DNA of 64,000 nucleotides, taken from NCBI GenBank assembly GCA_023101725.1, contig JALJCO010001079.1, forward strand, positions 62,001-126,000, read 5' to 3'. The notes below the pieces were generated by a model, which worked only from the letters and a program-made list of their open reading frames with translations, searched no databases and had not been told where the DNA came from. A program made the translations under genes and the position numbers. Shown here in pieces: positions 35,732 to 47,789 of this stretch (the stretch's first letter is position 1; every line of letters begins with the position of its first letter). The DNA is from Atherinomorus stipes. Taxonomy: Eukaryota > Chordata > Actinopteri > Atheriniformes > Atherinidae.

Positions 35732-35805
35732 CTCTCCTCTCCTCTCCTCTCCTCTCCTCTCCTCTCCTCTCCTCTCCTCTCCTCTCCTCTCCTCTCCTCT
35801 CCTCT
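35732..35805. repeat. (CTCCT)n pentanucleotide microsatellite
   Basis: About 74 bp of near-perfect 5-bp repeats, giving Leu-Leu-Ser-Ser-Pro periodic frames that are not proteins. Confidence 0.95.
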
Positions 35806-36390
35806 CAATGTCAGGAGAAAGCTGACAGTTGGACCTGATGCAGCATTATATTTTCAGCTCTATGGAAATGTGCACGCTCTTATTTACAGTTTGCGTGAGC
35901 ACACACTCCCACATCCTGCTGCCACTCACATTCCTGCCCTCATGCCCTCTCGCTGCAGCCAGATGGGCATGCAGGCACAGCGTTGGAAAACAAAGACAGG
36001 CCAAGCCAGACTGACAAGTGAACAGAACAGATCAGCATTTTAACTTTTTTCTTTCTCTCTCTCTCTGTTTTTTTTGTTTGAGTCCCAAGCTTGATGACCT
36101 TTGACATGTACCCAAACTCATCCATTCCTAAGGTCACATCCAGACACAGCAGCCCAGTGTCCACCATTTTCAGATCATCTGACATCTATTCCCGAAGGCC
36201 CTCCTCTCTGTCTGACTCCCTGTCACTCAAACAGTATTAAACATGAAGACCAAGGAAGAGAAAAGTTGGGGTTGAACTTGATTCAAATCATTGTAAATAA
36301 AAAAACAAACATGGTATGCCCGTCCAAAGAACACAAAGTCATCTCCTGGATTTCACTAAACCAACAGGTAAGAGCCTTCTGCTGGACAAT
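35806..36390. other. Non-coding, nothing recognised
   Basis: Mixed sequence with a CT-rich patch at 36050-36066. Overlapping frames on both strands lack domains. Confidence 0.4.
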
Positions 36391-36392
36391 TA

Positions 36393-37034
36393 CCCTCACC
36401 AAAAAGAAGTATTCCTTAAGTACATGTCATTAAGTATACTCAAGTATAGTAAAGTATATCCCCCAAGTGTACTTTTATTTACCAAGTACACTGATACAAA
36501 TGTACTCGCAGTATACTAACAAGTATACTTCTTGGGACTAAATTGGTCCACTTTAAGTATTGAAAGTACACTTTCAACTATACTGAAAGTAATCTTCTTG
36601 TTATACTGTTAGTTTACTCCTACAAAAACTTCAAGCTTACTTTTACTTTTAGAAAGTACACTTTTAAGTATACTAAAGTACACTTTTAAGTAGACTAAAA
36701 GTAATATATATGATATGAACCGGGGGTTTTCAGAGTGTGAGCGAGCTAGCACCTAAATCTTACAAGATAGGATTTCAAAACATGATAGTATGTACATATT
36801 GCAGTATGCCACAAAGAAACCAGTATGTGTAAAAATGTACTATGAATGTACTACTATTAAAGCATATCGTTCAAAAGTTTAAATATAAGTATTGGCTGAA
36901 TATACTTAAACTTCTAGTATATTTATTAGTAAATGGAAAGTACATAAACAGTAAACTGAAAGTATACTGTCATATTTAAAGTTTAAAATTAATATACTTC
37001 AAGCATACTTGCATATACTACTTTTTGGTAAGGG
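36393..37034. mobile_element. Tc1/mariner-type MITE dominated by AAGTATACTT motifs
   Basis: The ends CCCTCACCAAAAAG and, inverted, CCCTTACCAAAAAG are flanked by TA (36391-36392 and 37035-37036). The 642-bp interior is filled with short palindromic variants of AAGTATACTT and AAAGTACACTTT. There is no transposase frame. Confidence 0.8.
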
Positions 37035-37861
37035 TACTACATGGAGGATGATCTTTCATCTGGTAACAACTTATTTAATCTTAACTAATACAGTACAATG
37101 AGCAGCTTCTCAGTAATCATGTAGGAGGACACATTCTGTGCTTTAGGAAAGTATGCTAGTCCGTTTCAGGAGGGTCAAATTACTGGCAACAAGCAAATAG
37201 AGCATCTAAAAAGATTCCTGAACTAAAATTAGTTTAAGAACTGTCCACCAATCCGTCTTTAATCAGTGATTAGTGATCCTTTATCTTCTCATCAATGTGC
37301 AGCGAGATACTGTATGTGCAATACATGTTAGCAGATGCCAGGAAACGTCAATGCTAACATGTAGCATTGCAACATGACAGGAGAAACTCAGCTAAAAGAC
37401 TCCATTAAGCATTGGCATCAAAACCAACCACAGTTCAAGCAATTATACTGTATGGGAATGTAAGAATAACATGAGAACGGCACTGTGCACCTTAGAGCTC
37501 CTGCTAATTTCTCAACTTCAAGCAAACCACACAAACAAGGTGTGACATGAGAGCAGAGACTCTGCTGATAACAAACATGGCTGTCTCATCAGTGTGGGAC
37601 AGAAACTGTGGGAGCTAGCAGCCAATCAGAAATCTCTCTAAAAAAGCTCCACTAATGTGTTCTCCTATGACTCTGCCTTTGTTTGAAATTAATCATGAAG
37701 GTCCTGCTGGTTTCCATGGAGATGAAGGGGGTTTGTAGTGAAGTATTCACTCTTCTTATCATCACTTATCACTCTTCTGTGTTGGGCTTCACTTCTTTCC
37801 AAGGTGAATGCTGGACTATCCCTGGATACTCCTGACTCTAACCATTGATAGAGGCGTCCAG

Positions 37862-37914
<53 letters not shown>

Positions 37915-39617
37915 GCCGATGTAACACCTCTATTAAAACACCTGGAAAACTGCTCAGCTTAACTTTTTACCTTCTGCTGTAGCACAGTTACTCATCACAC
38001 ATTACTCATTCCTAGGATTGCGTCATTCATTCCTACATAAATTGGGATGCTGTCTTCTGGTTTTCACTGGAAGTAATGGGAATAAGGTGGAGTGGTGGGT
38101 AGAGAAGCAGGCGGAGAGGCAGGGTCACAGCATGTGCGCTGTTATATTCAGTTGTGACTTGGTCCACATAATGAATTGATATTTAATCAGTTAAAATGTG
38201 TCATACGGAAGTGGTTACTTGACCTTTACATTATACGTACATACTTAAAAAGTTATATTTGTCTGGTATAGATCACTGGAAAAAAATAGACTATAATAAC
38301 TTTAATGTTTTAATTAAAATGAGAATAATAATTTTGTAAAAATGTGCATTCCCTCCAATATTGCAAGTTCTGTGCAACTGCAGTCAATCAAAATGATTAC
38401 ATACAGATTTTTCTTTAAGTATTATATCTGTAAGTACAACGACGTACTGCACCACACGTTTCCTTTAAATCATTCCATTGAAAAAAGAAAACCCAACTCA
38501 TTAATTGAGATTGTCCAGTATTTAGTGGGCAAACCCCCCTTAATATCGTTCCCTGAACAGAATGTTTTGAGTACAAAACTTGCACTTTAAAAAAAATTTT
38601 TCTTTCCCCTCTAAATGGCACAGTATAGCAAATAAATACTGTATCTCTCATAAGCGCAAAAAAACCAAACAATCCCAGGGGCCTGTGTGAGCCAGTTTTA
38701 TGTCCCTACTTATGTCAAAACCAAAGTCGCCCTTGCTGTGTTGCCTTAAAAGTTAATAAAATACTGAAAAAGTTTAGTTCTCTTGGCATTAGATATCACT
38801 AAAACCCTATTTTTAACCCATGATTAAAAATCACAAAGCTATGTGACAACAATTTGAACCACCATACTATGGCCAGCAAATATTCATAATATTTCTTTTA
38901 GGTTTCATTCCCTTTATCTTCCATAGTGCAGATCAAAAGCACAGTCTTCTTCTTTGCTGGTGCTGATTTCTCTTGTAGCTTTTTCAAAATTAGGCACTGT
39001 ATTTAATCACCATTCCCTGATCTTCCATCCACGTCTCCAGGTCAGTGTTAGTCGGAATCTCTGAATTCCGATTTCCACCAAAAATAATTTCTTTTAAGTG
39101 TGTAGGGTAAACTCCTCCTCTCCTAAACATCTGAATTGAAAATCTGTATTCTGTGCACATACAGGTCTGAAAAATCCCAATATGAGTCACATCAATAGAA
39201 ATAAATGCAGATTAGAGTGATTTCAGCCTGGTAGTGTGAATGTAGCCGTATTCAGTGGGATGTGAAGGAAGGAGTATGTTCAATGAGAGGAGCTGAGATG
39301 GGAGGCTTTTAATAAAATAAGGCAACCAGACCTGGGAGCTGTCAGTTTATACAAACCAAGCATCATCATCTGTCTTCTTTTGTTATATTTTATTGCTTTG
39401 TAGTAAGAACTCTGACACATGAGCATCAAAGAGTTCATGATGACCACTTAAATCTAATTCGAGGCATGACATAATGTGACATTGTGTTTTTATCCTGGAC
39501 AAAGGCCCTTCCTCTTCCATCCTCCATCCTCTCTCCAGGTGTGTTGTAGGGATGGAGATATTGTTTTTCTGAGTCACAAGGAGGAACTAAGAGACTGAAG
39601 GGGTAAAACATCAGTAA
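37035..39617. other. Non-coding; one ATC microsatellite, otherwise nothing recognised
   Basis: Repeat-poor in places (37060-37860), but no frame with domain similarity or convincing splice sites was found. The frames at 38342-38590, 38415-38672 and 38990-39190 are unsupported. Confidence 0.4.
37862..37914. repeat. (CAT)n microsatellite
   Basis: About 53 bp of perfect trinucleotide repeat. Confidence 0.95.
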
Positions 39618-39680
39618 CTAGAAAAGGACTCAGAGAGCGCAGACCTCCACCAAGCAGCACGACTTCCTTATTTTTGTGTG
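39618..39680 (-). repeat. Fragment of the 'CCTCCGCCAAGGAGG' repeat family
   Basis: CTAGAAAAGGACTCAGAGAG followed by CGCAGACCTCCACCAAGCAG is the inverse of the right end of the copy at 9390-9645. It may be the far end of the copy at 40490-40735, separated by unrelated sequence. Confidence 0.55.
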
Positions 39681-40489
39681 TTCTGGATCATAGAACCCGG
39701 AATTTTCTCTGGATCAACTTTCGAAACATTATAGAACTCATTGAGATCCTTTCTTGTGATTTTTTACCAAACAGTCAGGCCATTGTGTGGAGTTATGTGG
39801 AAAAATCCCCAAAATGTGGCCTATTAGGGTGATGTTGATGTAAGACTGTTTAGGCGTTGGTAAGGAGGTTTGATGTTCACCATGGGGTGTCGGTCAGAAC
39901 GCACAGGACTCGCTTGTACAGTTAACTGTCTTCACTGGTCACTTTTAATCACAACAGCACAGTAATGCAACAAATGACAGGCTTACAGGTGAGGAATTCC
40001 AGGCTAGTTAAGGTGAGTGCCTGGATGTAAGTGAGTGTGGTCTATAAACACAGAAAAACAAAGCCATGAGAAACATTCGTTCGGCAAATAAACACATTCA
40101 AGGTATTAATTATTCTAATAAACCCCTTACAGTTAGGACTAAATGTGCATATATGTTCAAGGCTAACAGTTACAGTAACTGGCATGTAACAGGTCAGCTA
40201 CTGCAGCTTAATAGCATAAAAAGGCACATGGCGAACAGAGGAACACTTCTGAATAAGCAAATCAGCTAAATAACATTAAAGGCTAAATAAAAATCCTGTT
40301 CAGGCAGAAATACAACTAGTTACAGACACACACAGTTCACCATATTCAACTGGCTAGAAGTCTTTCCAACGGTCTTCTCTCCTCATGCTCACTGCTGCCC
40401 ATAAGTTTCATTTCTGCATCCTGACATCATGAGCTCAGTCCCGCAGCTGCACGCTTCTGCCACAAGGGGGCACTCACAGTTCATCAATA

Positions 40490-40735
40490 GCCTTTCCTAC
40501 ATGGCTGATCTCACAATGATACAAAATCCTTAAAAACATTCCTGGATCCAGAGGGTGATCCGGATCACCACCAAAATTTAATGGCTTTGTCCTTGGGCTG
40601 AGGCACAAGGCTGGTGAAAATTTCAGGTCAATCCGTCCAGCAATTTTTCTGTAAATTTGCTGACAGACAGACAGACGGACAGATGGACAAACCAATGCTA
40701 CCGAAAACATTACCTCCTTGGCGGAGGTAATAATA
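40490..40735 (-). repeat. Dispersed 'CCTCCGCCAAGGAGG' repeat, minus-oriented copy
   Basis: Inverse of 9390-9645: GGTGATCCGGATCACCACCA, GTCCTTGGGCTGAGGCACA, GAAAATTTCAGGTCAATCCG, ACCAATGCTACCGAAAACAT and ACCTCCTTGGCGGAGGT. There is no shared coding frame. Confidence 0.75.
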
Positions 40736-40776
40736 ATGATATAACCTTTAGGTTCCTTAATATTTGCAGCGCTTAA

Positions 40777-41564
40777 AGGAGTGATGACATAGCAGTTAAA
40801 AACTAGTTTATGTTGTTGGCATTACTGCACATGTAAATATTCCAAAGAAAAAAAATGCATTTTTTACAGCGGGGTATTGTTTTGAAATGCCAGACCTCAC
40901 TTCCTCATTGAAAGACTTGGGTGCAGTAATGATATGGAGCTTTACCCGGAGACCAAGTTGACTTCATTTTGATTGGCTACACCTTATTTGGCTATGACCT
41001 TATTTAGAGAATCTAGGTCAAGCTGCGGTCGGACTTTGCTAAAGGCTAACTGCTAGCAACATGGGCACTTCAGACAGTGAGCTACGTTTATCAGACAAGA
41101 CAGCATTTAGAAAATAAATAAACTTACAGGTATTGACAAGGTTGTGGCCCCCTCCCTCAGTGTTGCTGCAGAAGTTTTCTTTTACAGTAAATCCATTTGT
41201 TTAAAAACCCAGACCTGACTGCACAGAAGTTACTACTAGCTCCACACACGCAGCTGAATCAGATACGGAGGGGGGACTGGGGGAAGCGAAGCGGAGGGTG
41301 CATAGACCATTAGGAGAGAGAGGGGGGGGGTTGCTTGATAGTGTGCTCTCATTGGAGCAATTGAATTACGTAGAATGATAGAAGTATGTAGAATGATAGC
41401 CTGCTGTCTGATTCAACCGTTTCTGAACAGAGAGACAAAGCTGACAGACCATAAACAGGGACTTTGATTCTCACTCTAGACATTCACACGGTCTCATCAG
41501 TGCACAACAGATCATATTATACCCCCAAAACCCAAGAAAAGTGAAATTTGATGTCATGGTACCT
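40777..41564 (-). mobile_element. 788-bp TTAA-target (piggyBac-like) element, copy 2
   Basis: It is flanked by TTAA (40773-40776 and 41565-41568). The left end AGGAGTGATGACATAGC and the right end, inverted, AGGTACCATGACATC correspond to the right and left ends of copy 1 (21706-22493). The same internal landmarks run in inverted order, with identical overall length. No transposase is present. Confidence 0.88.
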
Positions 41565-41840
41565 TTAAATCCTCAGAAAAACTTTCCCAGTTCAGAGGAA
41601 TCCCTCTTTTTTGCCAGCAGTTTGTTGACAGAATATTGCACCATGGATTTAGCTTCTTGTTGTTGTTTTAATGGTTGTTATATTGTTACTGTTAACTTTG
41701 TCAAATGGCTGTATGGCAAATGGCACGTACTGTATAAGAAACTATGAAAAACATAAAATGGCATCTGACGTGCTATGTATAAAAATGACATAAAAACAAC
41801 AAATTAAGACCACTTAAAACAAATGAGATTAAATAAAAAA

Positions 41841-42440
41841 TCGCCTACTTCCATACTTAATACTCAAAATCCCAAATTGAGTACACTAACCATACTATGT
41901 ACTCAATGGCTCAGTACGTGGTTTTCAAGTTCGCAGTGTTGTCCCAAATCCCATACTCCCGTGTGGAGAACTCACTGCAGCGCAACGTCGACTTCTTTGG
42001 AAATATTTGACCGGCCTACAGCCACAGTGCACTGCCGCCACCTTTGAGTGTAATTTCTCATCACAAAAACATGAACATCTTTCATGAAGCCTTACGCCGG
42101 AATCGGCGCCGGCAAATCAATGTCTTCTTGCTATTGGCTTAAACTGCCTTTTTTCTGCTCGTGATGAGTGCGGTGAAGGTTTTCTTCTTTATCTTCGTCT
42201 TCAGTTTTATGGCAGTTTGTTAGCCATTTCAGGGAGCATTACCGCCACCTACTGAACCAAATTCGGGACAAGAGAGTGCGATGAGTGTCCACAGTCACCC
42301 ACTCAAAATCTTGACGGGTTTGAGTACATAATCTGGGTACTTTTGCATACTCAATTTTCACATACTGTACTATGCATACTGTTTTTCATTTTGATGCAGT
42401 ATACTCAAAATATTGAGTATTGAGCATGGAAGTAGGTGAT
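41841..42440. mobile_element. MITE with CCTACTTCCAT inverted ends
   Basis: The left end TCGCCTACTTCCATACTTAA and the right end, inverted, ATCACCTACTTCCATGCTCA are terminal inverted repeats. The subterminal parts repeat TACTCAA and GTACT motifs. The central part is CpG-rich. The target duplication is unclear. Confidence 0.65.
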
Positions 42441-42499
42441 TTGGGACACAGCATAAGTCTCACTGAGGTTGAAAGCAAAGGCTATTTAAAAAAATGGAC

Positions 42500-43150
42500 A
42501 TAGTATCGGGTCATGTCTGAAGAGGGAAAAGTGAAGCCAGTTGGGCGTTTCCCACCGTCGCTATCTTGCCGTGTCGCATGTGTTGTTTCGCCCGAAAAAT
42601 ACTAAAACGGGCAAAGACAGGGCCGCTCCAAGCTGCGGGGCAAATGATTGACAGCCAAGCTAAATGCTTACCAAGCTAATCCGAGGTGAACTGGTGGTCT
42701 AAAGGTAAGGCACAGTCAGACTTGCTGTAACCAGCCTATAACTGCCGTTATACAACTCTGCTACAAGCTGAGGCCTTCCTGGGAGCAAGCAGGGAGCTAA
42801 CTTCTAGCCTCCACGGCTAAAACCAGCACCCAGTTTGCTGCCTGTCAATCAAAGAGATACACCCCTAATTATGGGTAATTTTAAGATTAAACATCTAAGC
42901 GGATGACTTTAAAAAAAAAATTCACCCTCCACACAGTTGACATGAAGGCAAACTTGACCTATTGAACCTTAAAATGATTTTTTGAACCAGGCTGTAAACA
43001 TGTTTATTTCTGCTGTGAAGTTGGTCTTTTTAACATAAGAGTCTGTGGGGATTTGCTGTGTTTTGAAGCCAGCCCCTAGTGGATGAAGAAGGAACTACAA
43101 ATATTTAAGATCACCTTCAGGCTTCACTTTTCTCTAGCGGCGTTTGCTCC
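42500..43150 (+). repeat. Dispersed repeat R2, plus-oriented copy
   Basis: Colinear in inverse with 55950-56960. Shared phrases include CTGTAAACATGTTTATTTCT, GGGAGCAAGCAGG and GCCGTGTCGC/GCCGTGTCAC. It ends near ACTACAAATATTTAAG. The class is unknown. Confidence 0.65.
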
Positions 43151-44383
43151 TTGGTTGAAAGCCAGATAATAAAAATGGGTTTTAAGAGGAGTTTTAGACA
43201 TGAACAGTGAAGGGGCCACACTAATGTGCAGAGGCAGGTTATTCCACATCGGGTGTTGGCTTTGGCCATTCAGCAGACACAGGAGACACAGAACAGAGAA
43301 AACCTCGCATGACTCGTCTCAGATGACAAAAAAAGTCAAATGCTTGTGACTGCTATCTGTTTGTGTTTTTTTAATCTGAGCATAAAATTAGAAAAATGAC
43401 TGAGTTCATTATGAGATTTGTCATTTTGGTTAATGAGGAAAAATAGCATAAACCAATGTCTTTTTTTTTTTTTCCTTTCTGAGGGAATAAACACGAGCAT
43501 ACATGGACCAAACTGGAGGCTGCTGCAGTTTAGCTCCGTAGTATGACAACACTTCTAATCCACCAACAAATCCTGAAATCTGCTTCTACATTTTGTTCCT
43601 CGTGAAGTTCCCCGTCTGTCCTCTCTGTTCCCCCTTTTAAACAGATGTTAACATCACTCAGCAGAGGGAGAGAGGCAGTTACACAATCAGCGACACCATC
43701 ATTTATTATTTAAACCTTCTGACATCCCGTTGGGATCTTATTTAGCCTTGTTAACCTAAATGAGTTTCTGCAAACAAACAGCTGAGCTGTGCACAAAACT
43801 GAAAGTTCCCTCAGTGAAATAATTACTAAATCTAAGTTGCATTGTGTATAAATAACCAATTTTCCATTCATGCTCAAGTTTAAATCAGACTTATGGTGAA
43901 TGTGGAGTGAAATTAAAAGGGAGATATAGTTTCCAGAGAATGGACGAATGTGATATGTTCGACTGTGAGGGTGCAATGTCACGAGCAGTCTTCCTGTGTT
44001 GATTTTGTGTTATGAGCCGAGGTGATGGGGGAGTGTAAGACAGACCAGAACATGGAGTTACTGCTCGACAAAACACGAAGCAAAGAACAGAGTATAATGA
44101 ACAGTCGGCACGTATTCAGCAGCGACGCTCACAGAGGAGCACAGTGTGTGTGTGGTTAATATTCAGTGAAACAAACACTAAATTGTATTTCAATTTTTTG
44201 ACCTGCTGCTAATTTTGTCAGTTATTACAGCACATTTAGTCTCTGTGGTTGCACCTTTTTCTAACACATAAAAGTTTCAAATCAAGTCTGTGATATTTTG
44301 TTTTTTTCATTTGGCAGCAGACAAAAGTAAAACTACATCTTTTTTTGTTATAAAAATCACAGGTAGTTTTTTTTTTTGGTAGG
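43151..44383. other. Non-coding, nothing recognised
   Basis: AT-rich sequence with a T run at 43461-43474. The minus-strand frames at 43710-44076 have no domain. Confidence 0.4.
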
Positions 44384-44384
44384 G

Positions 44385-44620
44385 ATGCACAATAACCATT
44401 TTTTAAAACAGATACCGATAACCGATGATTTTCAGCTCCTAAAGGCCAATACCGATAACCGATACTGATAACACACATACATACCTAATTATACCAAATC
44501 AAAAATTCAAACTGTATGGGGAATAAGTTATCGGGGCGAGTTGTAATGATATCAGACTTATCGGAATGATGTAATCATTTCCTGTTATTGGCCCGATAAT
44601 TATCGTGCATATCTAAATAA
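44385..44620. mobile_element. Decayed hAT-type MITE
   Basis: The left end TAGGGATGCACAATAACC and the right end, inverted, TAGATATGCACGATAATTAT face each other around repeated GATACCGATAACCGAT motifs, typical of a common teleost hAT-derived MITE. The flanks no longer show an 8-bp duplication. Confidence 0.65.
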
Positions 44621-44754
44621 AAATGTGCAAATGAATCTGGTAGCCGATACAAATTATGAGGAAGCAGCACATATGAGAAGAAATTACATAGCACAACAAA
44701 AAAATTATCGAAGGATAGTCATTTACACAAATTAAATATCGTAATTTTAAATGC

Positions 44755-44756
<2 letters not shown>

Positions 44757-44796
<40 letters not shown>
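44757..44796. repeat. (AAT)n microsatellite
   Basis: About 40 bp of perfect trinucleotide repeat. Confidence 0.93.
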
Positions 44797-44797
<1 letters not shown>

Positions 44798-45886
44798 CAC
44801 TGGTGAAGTGACTAGATTGTTTCTTAAAGTTATGTTTACATCATGTTTTCCGTCTCTTGGAGGCAGTCCCAAAGACTGGGTTTGTGTGCTCTGGTAAAAC
44901 ACATTCAGCTGTTTTATTAACTGAATTTATTGATGGCTGTTATTTTAGTTTATTTTCATGACCACACACACTTTGTACACACACAGACACTCACTTTGTG
45001 TAAGTGTACACTCCGTGACTCCCTCTGATATTCTGGCCCTGACGTCTCTTCTTTCTCCTTTCTCTTCTCCTGGATCAGGAAAGCAAGCCTAACTGGAGTT
45101 ATCATCTTCTGCAGATGAAATGAAGAGGAGCAGGACTAATGGATGGGCCATTTATTATTTATTATTGATGGCTGTTTTATTGATTGAATTTATTGATGGC
45201 TTTTCTCTTCTATTTGATGACTATTATTATTTTAGTTTATTATCATAACCTGAACCTGATCAGAATTAAAGTTTTTTCACTTTTTCTTTTGCCTCTTAAC
45301 TGTACATGAACCACACAGGGGTTTTGATTTCTTTATTTTACATTAGTATGTTGGATTGTACAATATTATACGCAAGTTCACAGGGTCCGACCTAAATGAA
45401 TAATGAATAAAATATATGAAACGTGCTCCTGCTTTCATTGATCACCGGGTTGTGGTCAGTTTTGATAAGAGGCCGGCGTCTCGGCGATGTCTTGCCAACG
45501 AGCAAACGCTCTCCATGCAACGTTTTGCCAATGTCTCGTCAATGAGCAAACGCTCCCCATGCGACGTCTTGGTGACAGAACTTGATGCGTCGGCAAGACG
45601 TGCGTGTGCTATCTGGGTAAATGTTAAGGGCTAGCATGTGCTGCGTCTTTTTAACATCAGATATTTATGTGAATATAAGTCTGATTGACTTCTATCTGCA
45701 CAGAGCTACTCATTTTGTTCTTTTATATTGTTGTACTGCAAAATTACTTGAAGATAAGGTCGTGTCATCAGCACTTTAAAGGTACAGTGTGTAAGAATTA
45801 CCGATATCTAGACTTGTAGTCAAGACTGCCTAAACTGATACCAAGACACTACCAAGACCAAAGAGTGTCAAGACCAAAAAAACTAG
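44797..45886. other. Non-coding; local duplications
   Basis: ATTGATGGCTGTT and TTATTATTTTAGTTTAT phrases recur at 44930-44960 and 45165-45240, suggesting an old local duplication. A CpG-rich block at 45416-45634 contains two imperfect units around GAGCAAACGCTC; its open frame is not a recognisable protein. Confidence 0.4.
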
Positions 45887-46074
45887 AGATGTCCCGATCA
45901 GGTTTTTTGCCCCCAATTCCGAGTCCGAGTCATTCGAATTTTGAGGATCGGTCCCGATCCAATACTTCTATAAAAAAATAAAAATTGAAGAAAAAAGGCA
46001 GAAACAGTGTTTCCCCTACGGCATGCTGTAGCCGTGGTGATACCACTGGTCAAAGAGGGGGGTCATCAACACAC

Positions 46075-46595
46075 TAGCCTGATCTGATTCTGAATCGTAT
46101 TTAATGTAAATTATTGCTTGAAGGTGGAATTGGGGAGTCAAGAGATGTCACATTTTCTATAGCTATTTTTCCTTTTATATATTCTTATTTTACTTTATGA
46201 CACGTGGTCTCATCTGATCAGTTACATTCTTTCAATCACATTTTTAAAACAACATATTTAGCATTTCTACACCAACTAACATCAAAATAATGACTTGATC
46301 ATTTATGAATGTCTGTGGAAATCATAAAGGAAACTATTTGGTCATTTCTCCATTCCTCAAAAGCATGGGAACGTTTGGTTCTTCATCTGTTGGACAGCAA
46401 ATGAAACCAACACTGTAGATTTTAAATAAACTGTGAAAAAACAGATAATGTAATGTGTGCTTTGATTTTACCCAGTTATGTAATGGCAAACAAACTTTGC
46501 TGAGGAAAATATATCGAGATAAATATTGCATCATGAGGTTCATATCGTGATGATATCATATCATGAGATGTTGATATCGTTACATCCCTAGTGGT
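46075..46595. repeat. Dispersed repeat R3, copy 1, ending in a hAT-like terminus
   Basis: Shares with 48860-49990 the phrases CTGATTCTGAATC/CTGATTCTAAAT, CATATTCTTTCA-like text, TTGGTCATTTCTCC, TCTGTTGGACAGCAAATGAA, CAACACTGTAGATTTTA and AATGGCAAACAAACTTTGC. It ends GATATCGTTACATCCCTA, the inverse of a TAGGGATGTAACG hAT-type end. The left end may be AGAGATGTCCCGATC at 45888, but the pairing is poor. Confidence 0.55.
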
Positions 46596-46812
46596 GACAC
46601 TCCTGCGTAATGTTTCATAATGGATGTGCTGCACTGCTGAAAGATCACATCAAGAGGAGGTTCAGAATGGAGAGTTTTAAGAGACCACGAATATTTCCTG
46701 GGCCATTACTGACTGATATACTGATAGATTTCCCTGCAGAGACTTTCACAGTTACCAGAGAGGCAGGGGATGGGCTCGACCTATTTTCAGGATGCACTGT
46801 TCTCTTCCTTAA

Positions 46813-47035
46813 AGGTAGAGTCCGAAGTCTCCCCACTGTTTCTGTTTGCAAACAGCAGCATTCAAACTTAGCGCTCCTCCCTCTCAGGCTAATGGCCGCC
46901 TCGTTCTTCAAAGTATTCAGCTTCAAGTCTCTCCTTCAGAGCTCAGAAGCGGGTAAAAGCCAAACTAATATCGGCCCTGGTTTTCCAACTTGCCTTATCT
47001 AAAGCTCTTACCTTTTCTTCGGTGCATCCACCGTT

Positions 47036-47098
<63 letters not shown>

Positions 47099-47364
47099 CC
47101 TTCGAGAGTTCGAGTGACTGGCGTCTGCTCCAATCATGAGCTTATTCCCACACAGCGTCATGTCCTGAGTTCTGTCATTGGCTGGTGATATAAAAAGAAA
47201 TCTCCACCCAGAAACGTCCCGAACACAACAAAACAAAGCTAAAGAGTGAATTACAGGCAGGGGGAGAGGGAGTTGCGAGTAGAGGCCCAAAGGCGGGTTT
47301 GAGACAGATTTCACTTGCTCAAGTCTAACGTTTATTTTCAGGGGGGAAACGTCGGACTATACCT
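46813..47364. mobile_element. 552-bp TTAA-flanked MITE containing a CTTT microsatellite
   Basis: It is flanked by TTAA (46809-46812 and 47365-47368). The ends AGGTAGAGTCCGAAGTCTCC and, inverted, AGGTATAGTCCGACGTTTCC are clear terminal inverted repeats. The interior contains (CTTT)n at 47034-47098. The 130-codon frame 46610-47002 crosses the left boundary and is not a gene. Confidence 0.82.
47034..47098. repeat. (CTTT)n microsatellite
   Basis: About 65 bp of perfect tetranucleotide repeat inside the TTAA MITE. It gives Lys-Lys-Glu-Arg periodic frames on the minus strand. Confidence 0.95.
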
Positions 47365-47789
47365 TTAATGATTACGCACAAGGCTCGGCTGCATTTCTCT
47401 CTTTTATTAAGAAAATCAGAAGAAATCTCTGTGTTTAGAAAAGTAGTTCTCAGCAGTTCTGGAGGATGTCTGAAGGTCACGTGGAAGAGTTTATAAATAG
47501 GGTGAGAGTCGTGATGGCGTCCATTTCTTCACTTTGACTGGATATGATTCATCTTTGTAAATGTGGTAAAACCTGATCAGGTGGTAAAAAAATAAAGAAC
47601 TTTAGATGTTATGTGTTCACTTGGATTGTCACTTCTTCTTTAATGGAACCACAGGAAAAGGAAAAAGCATCTTTGCAGTGAGGTATTTGGCATTGAACAG
47701 GATTCCACTCAGGTTACCTTCTTCGTCCACAAAAAGTCCTTCTTAGACAAGGAAAGATTTGCATATGGAAAGCATATAATCAAATCATA

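Noticed and set aside
46610..47002. 130-codon plus-strand frame
   Set aside because: It crosses the left end of the TTAA MITE; composition and context do not support an exon.
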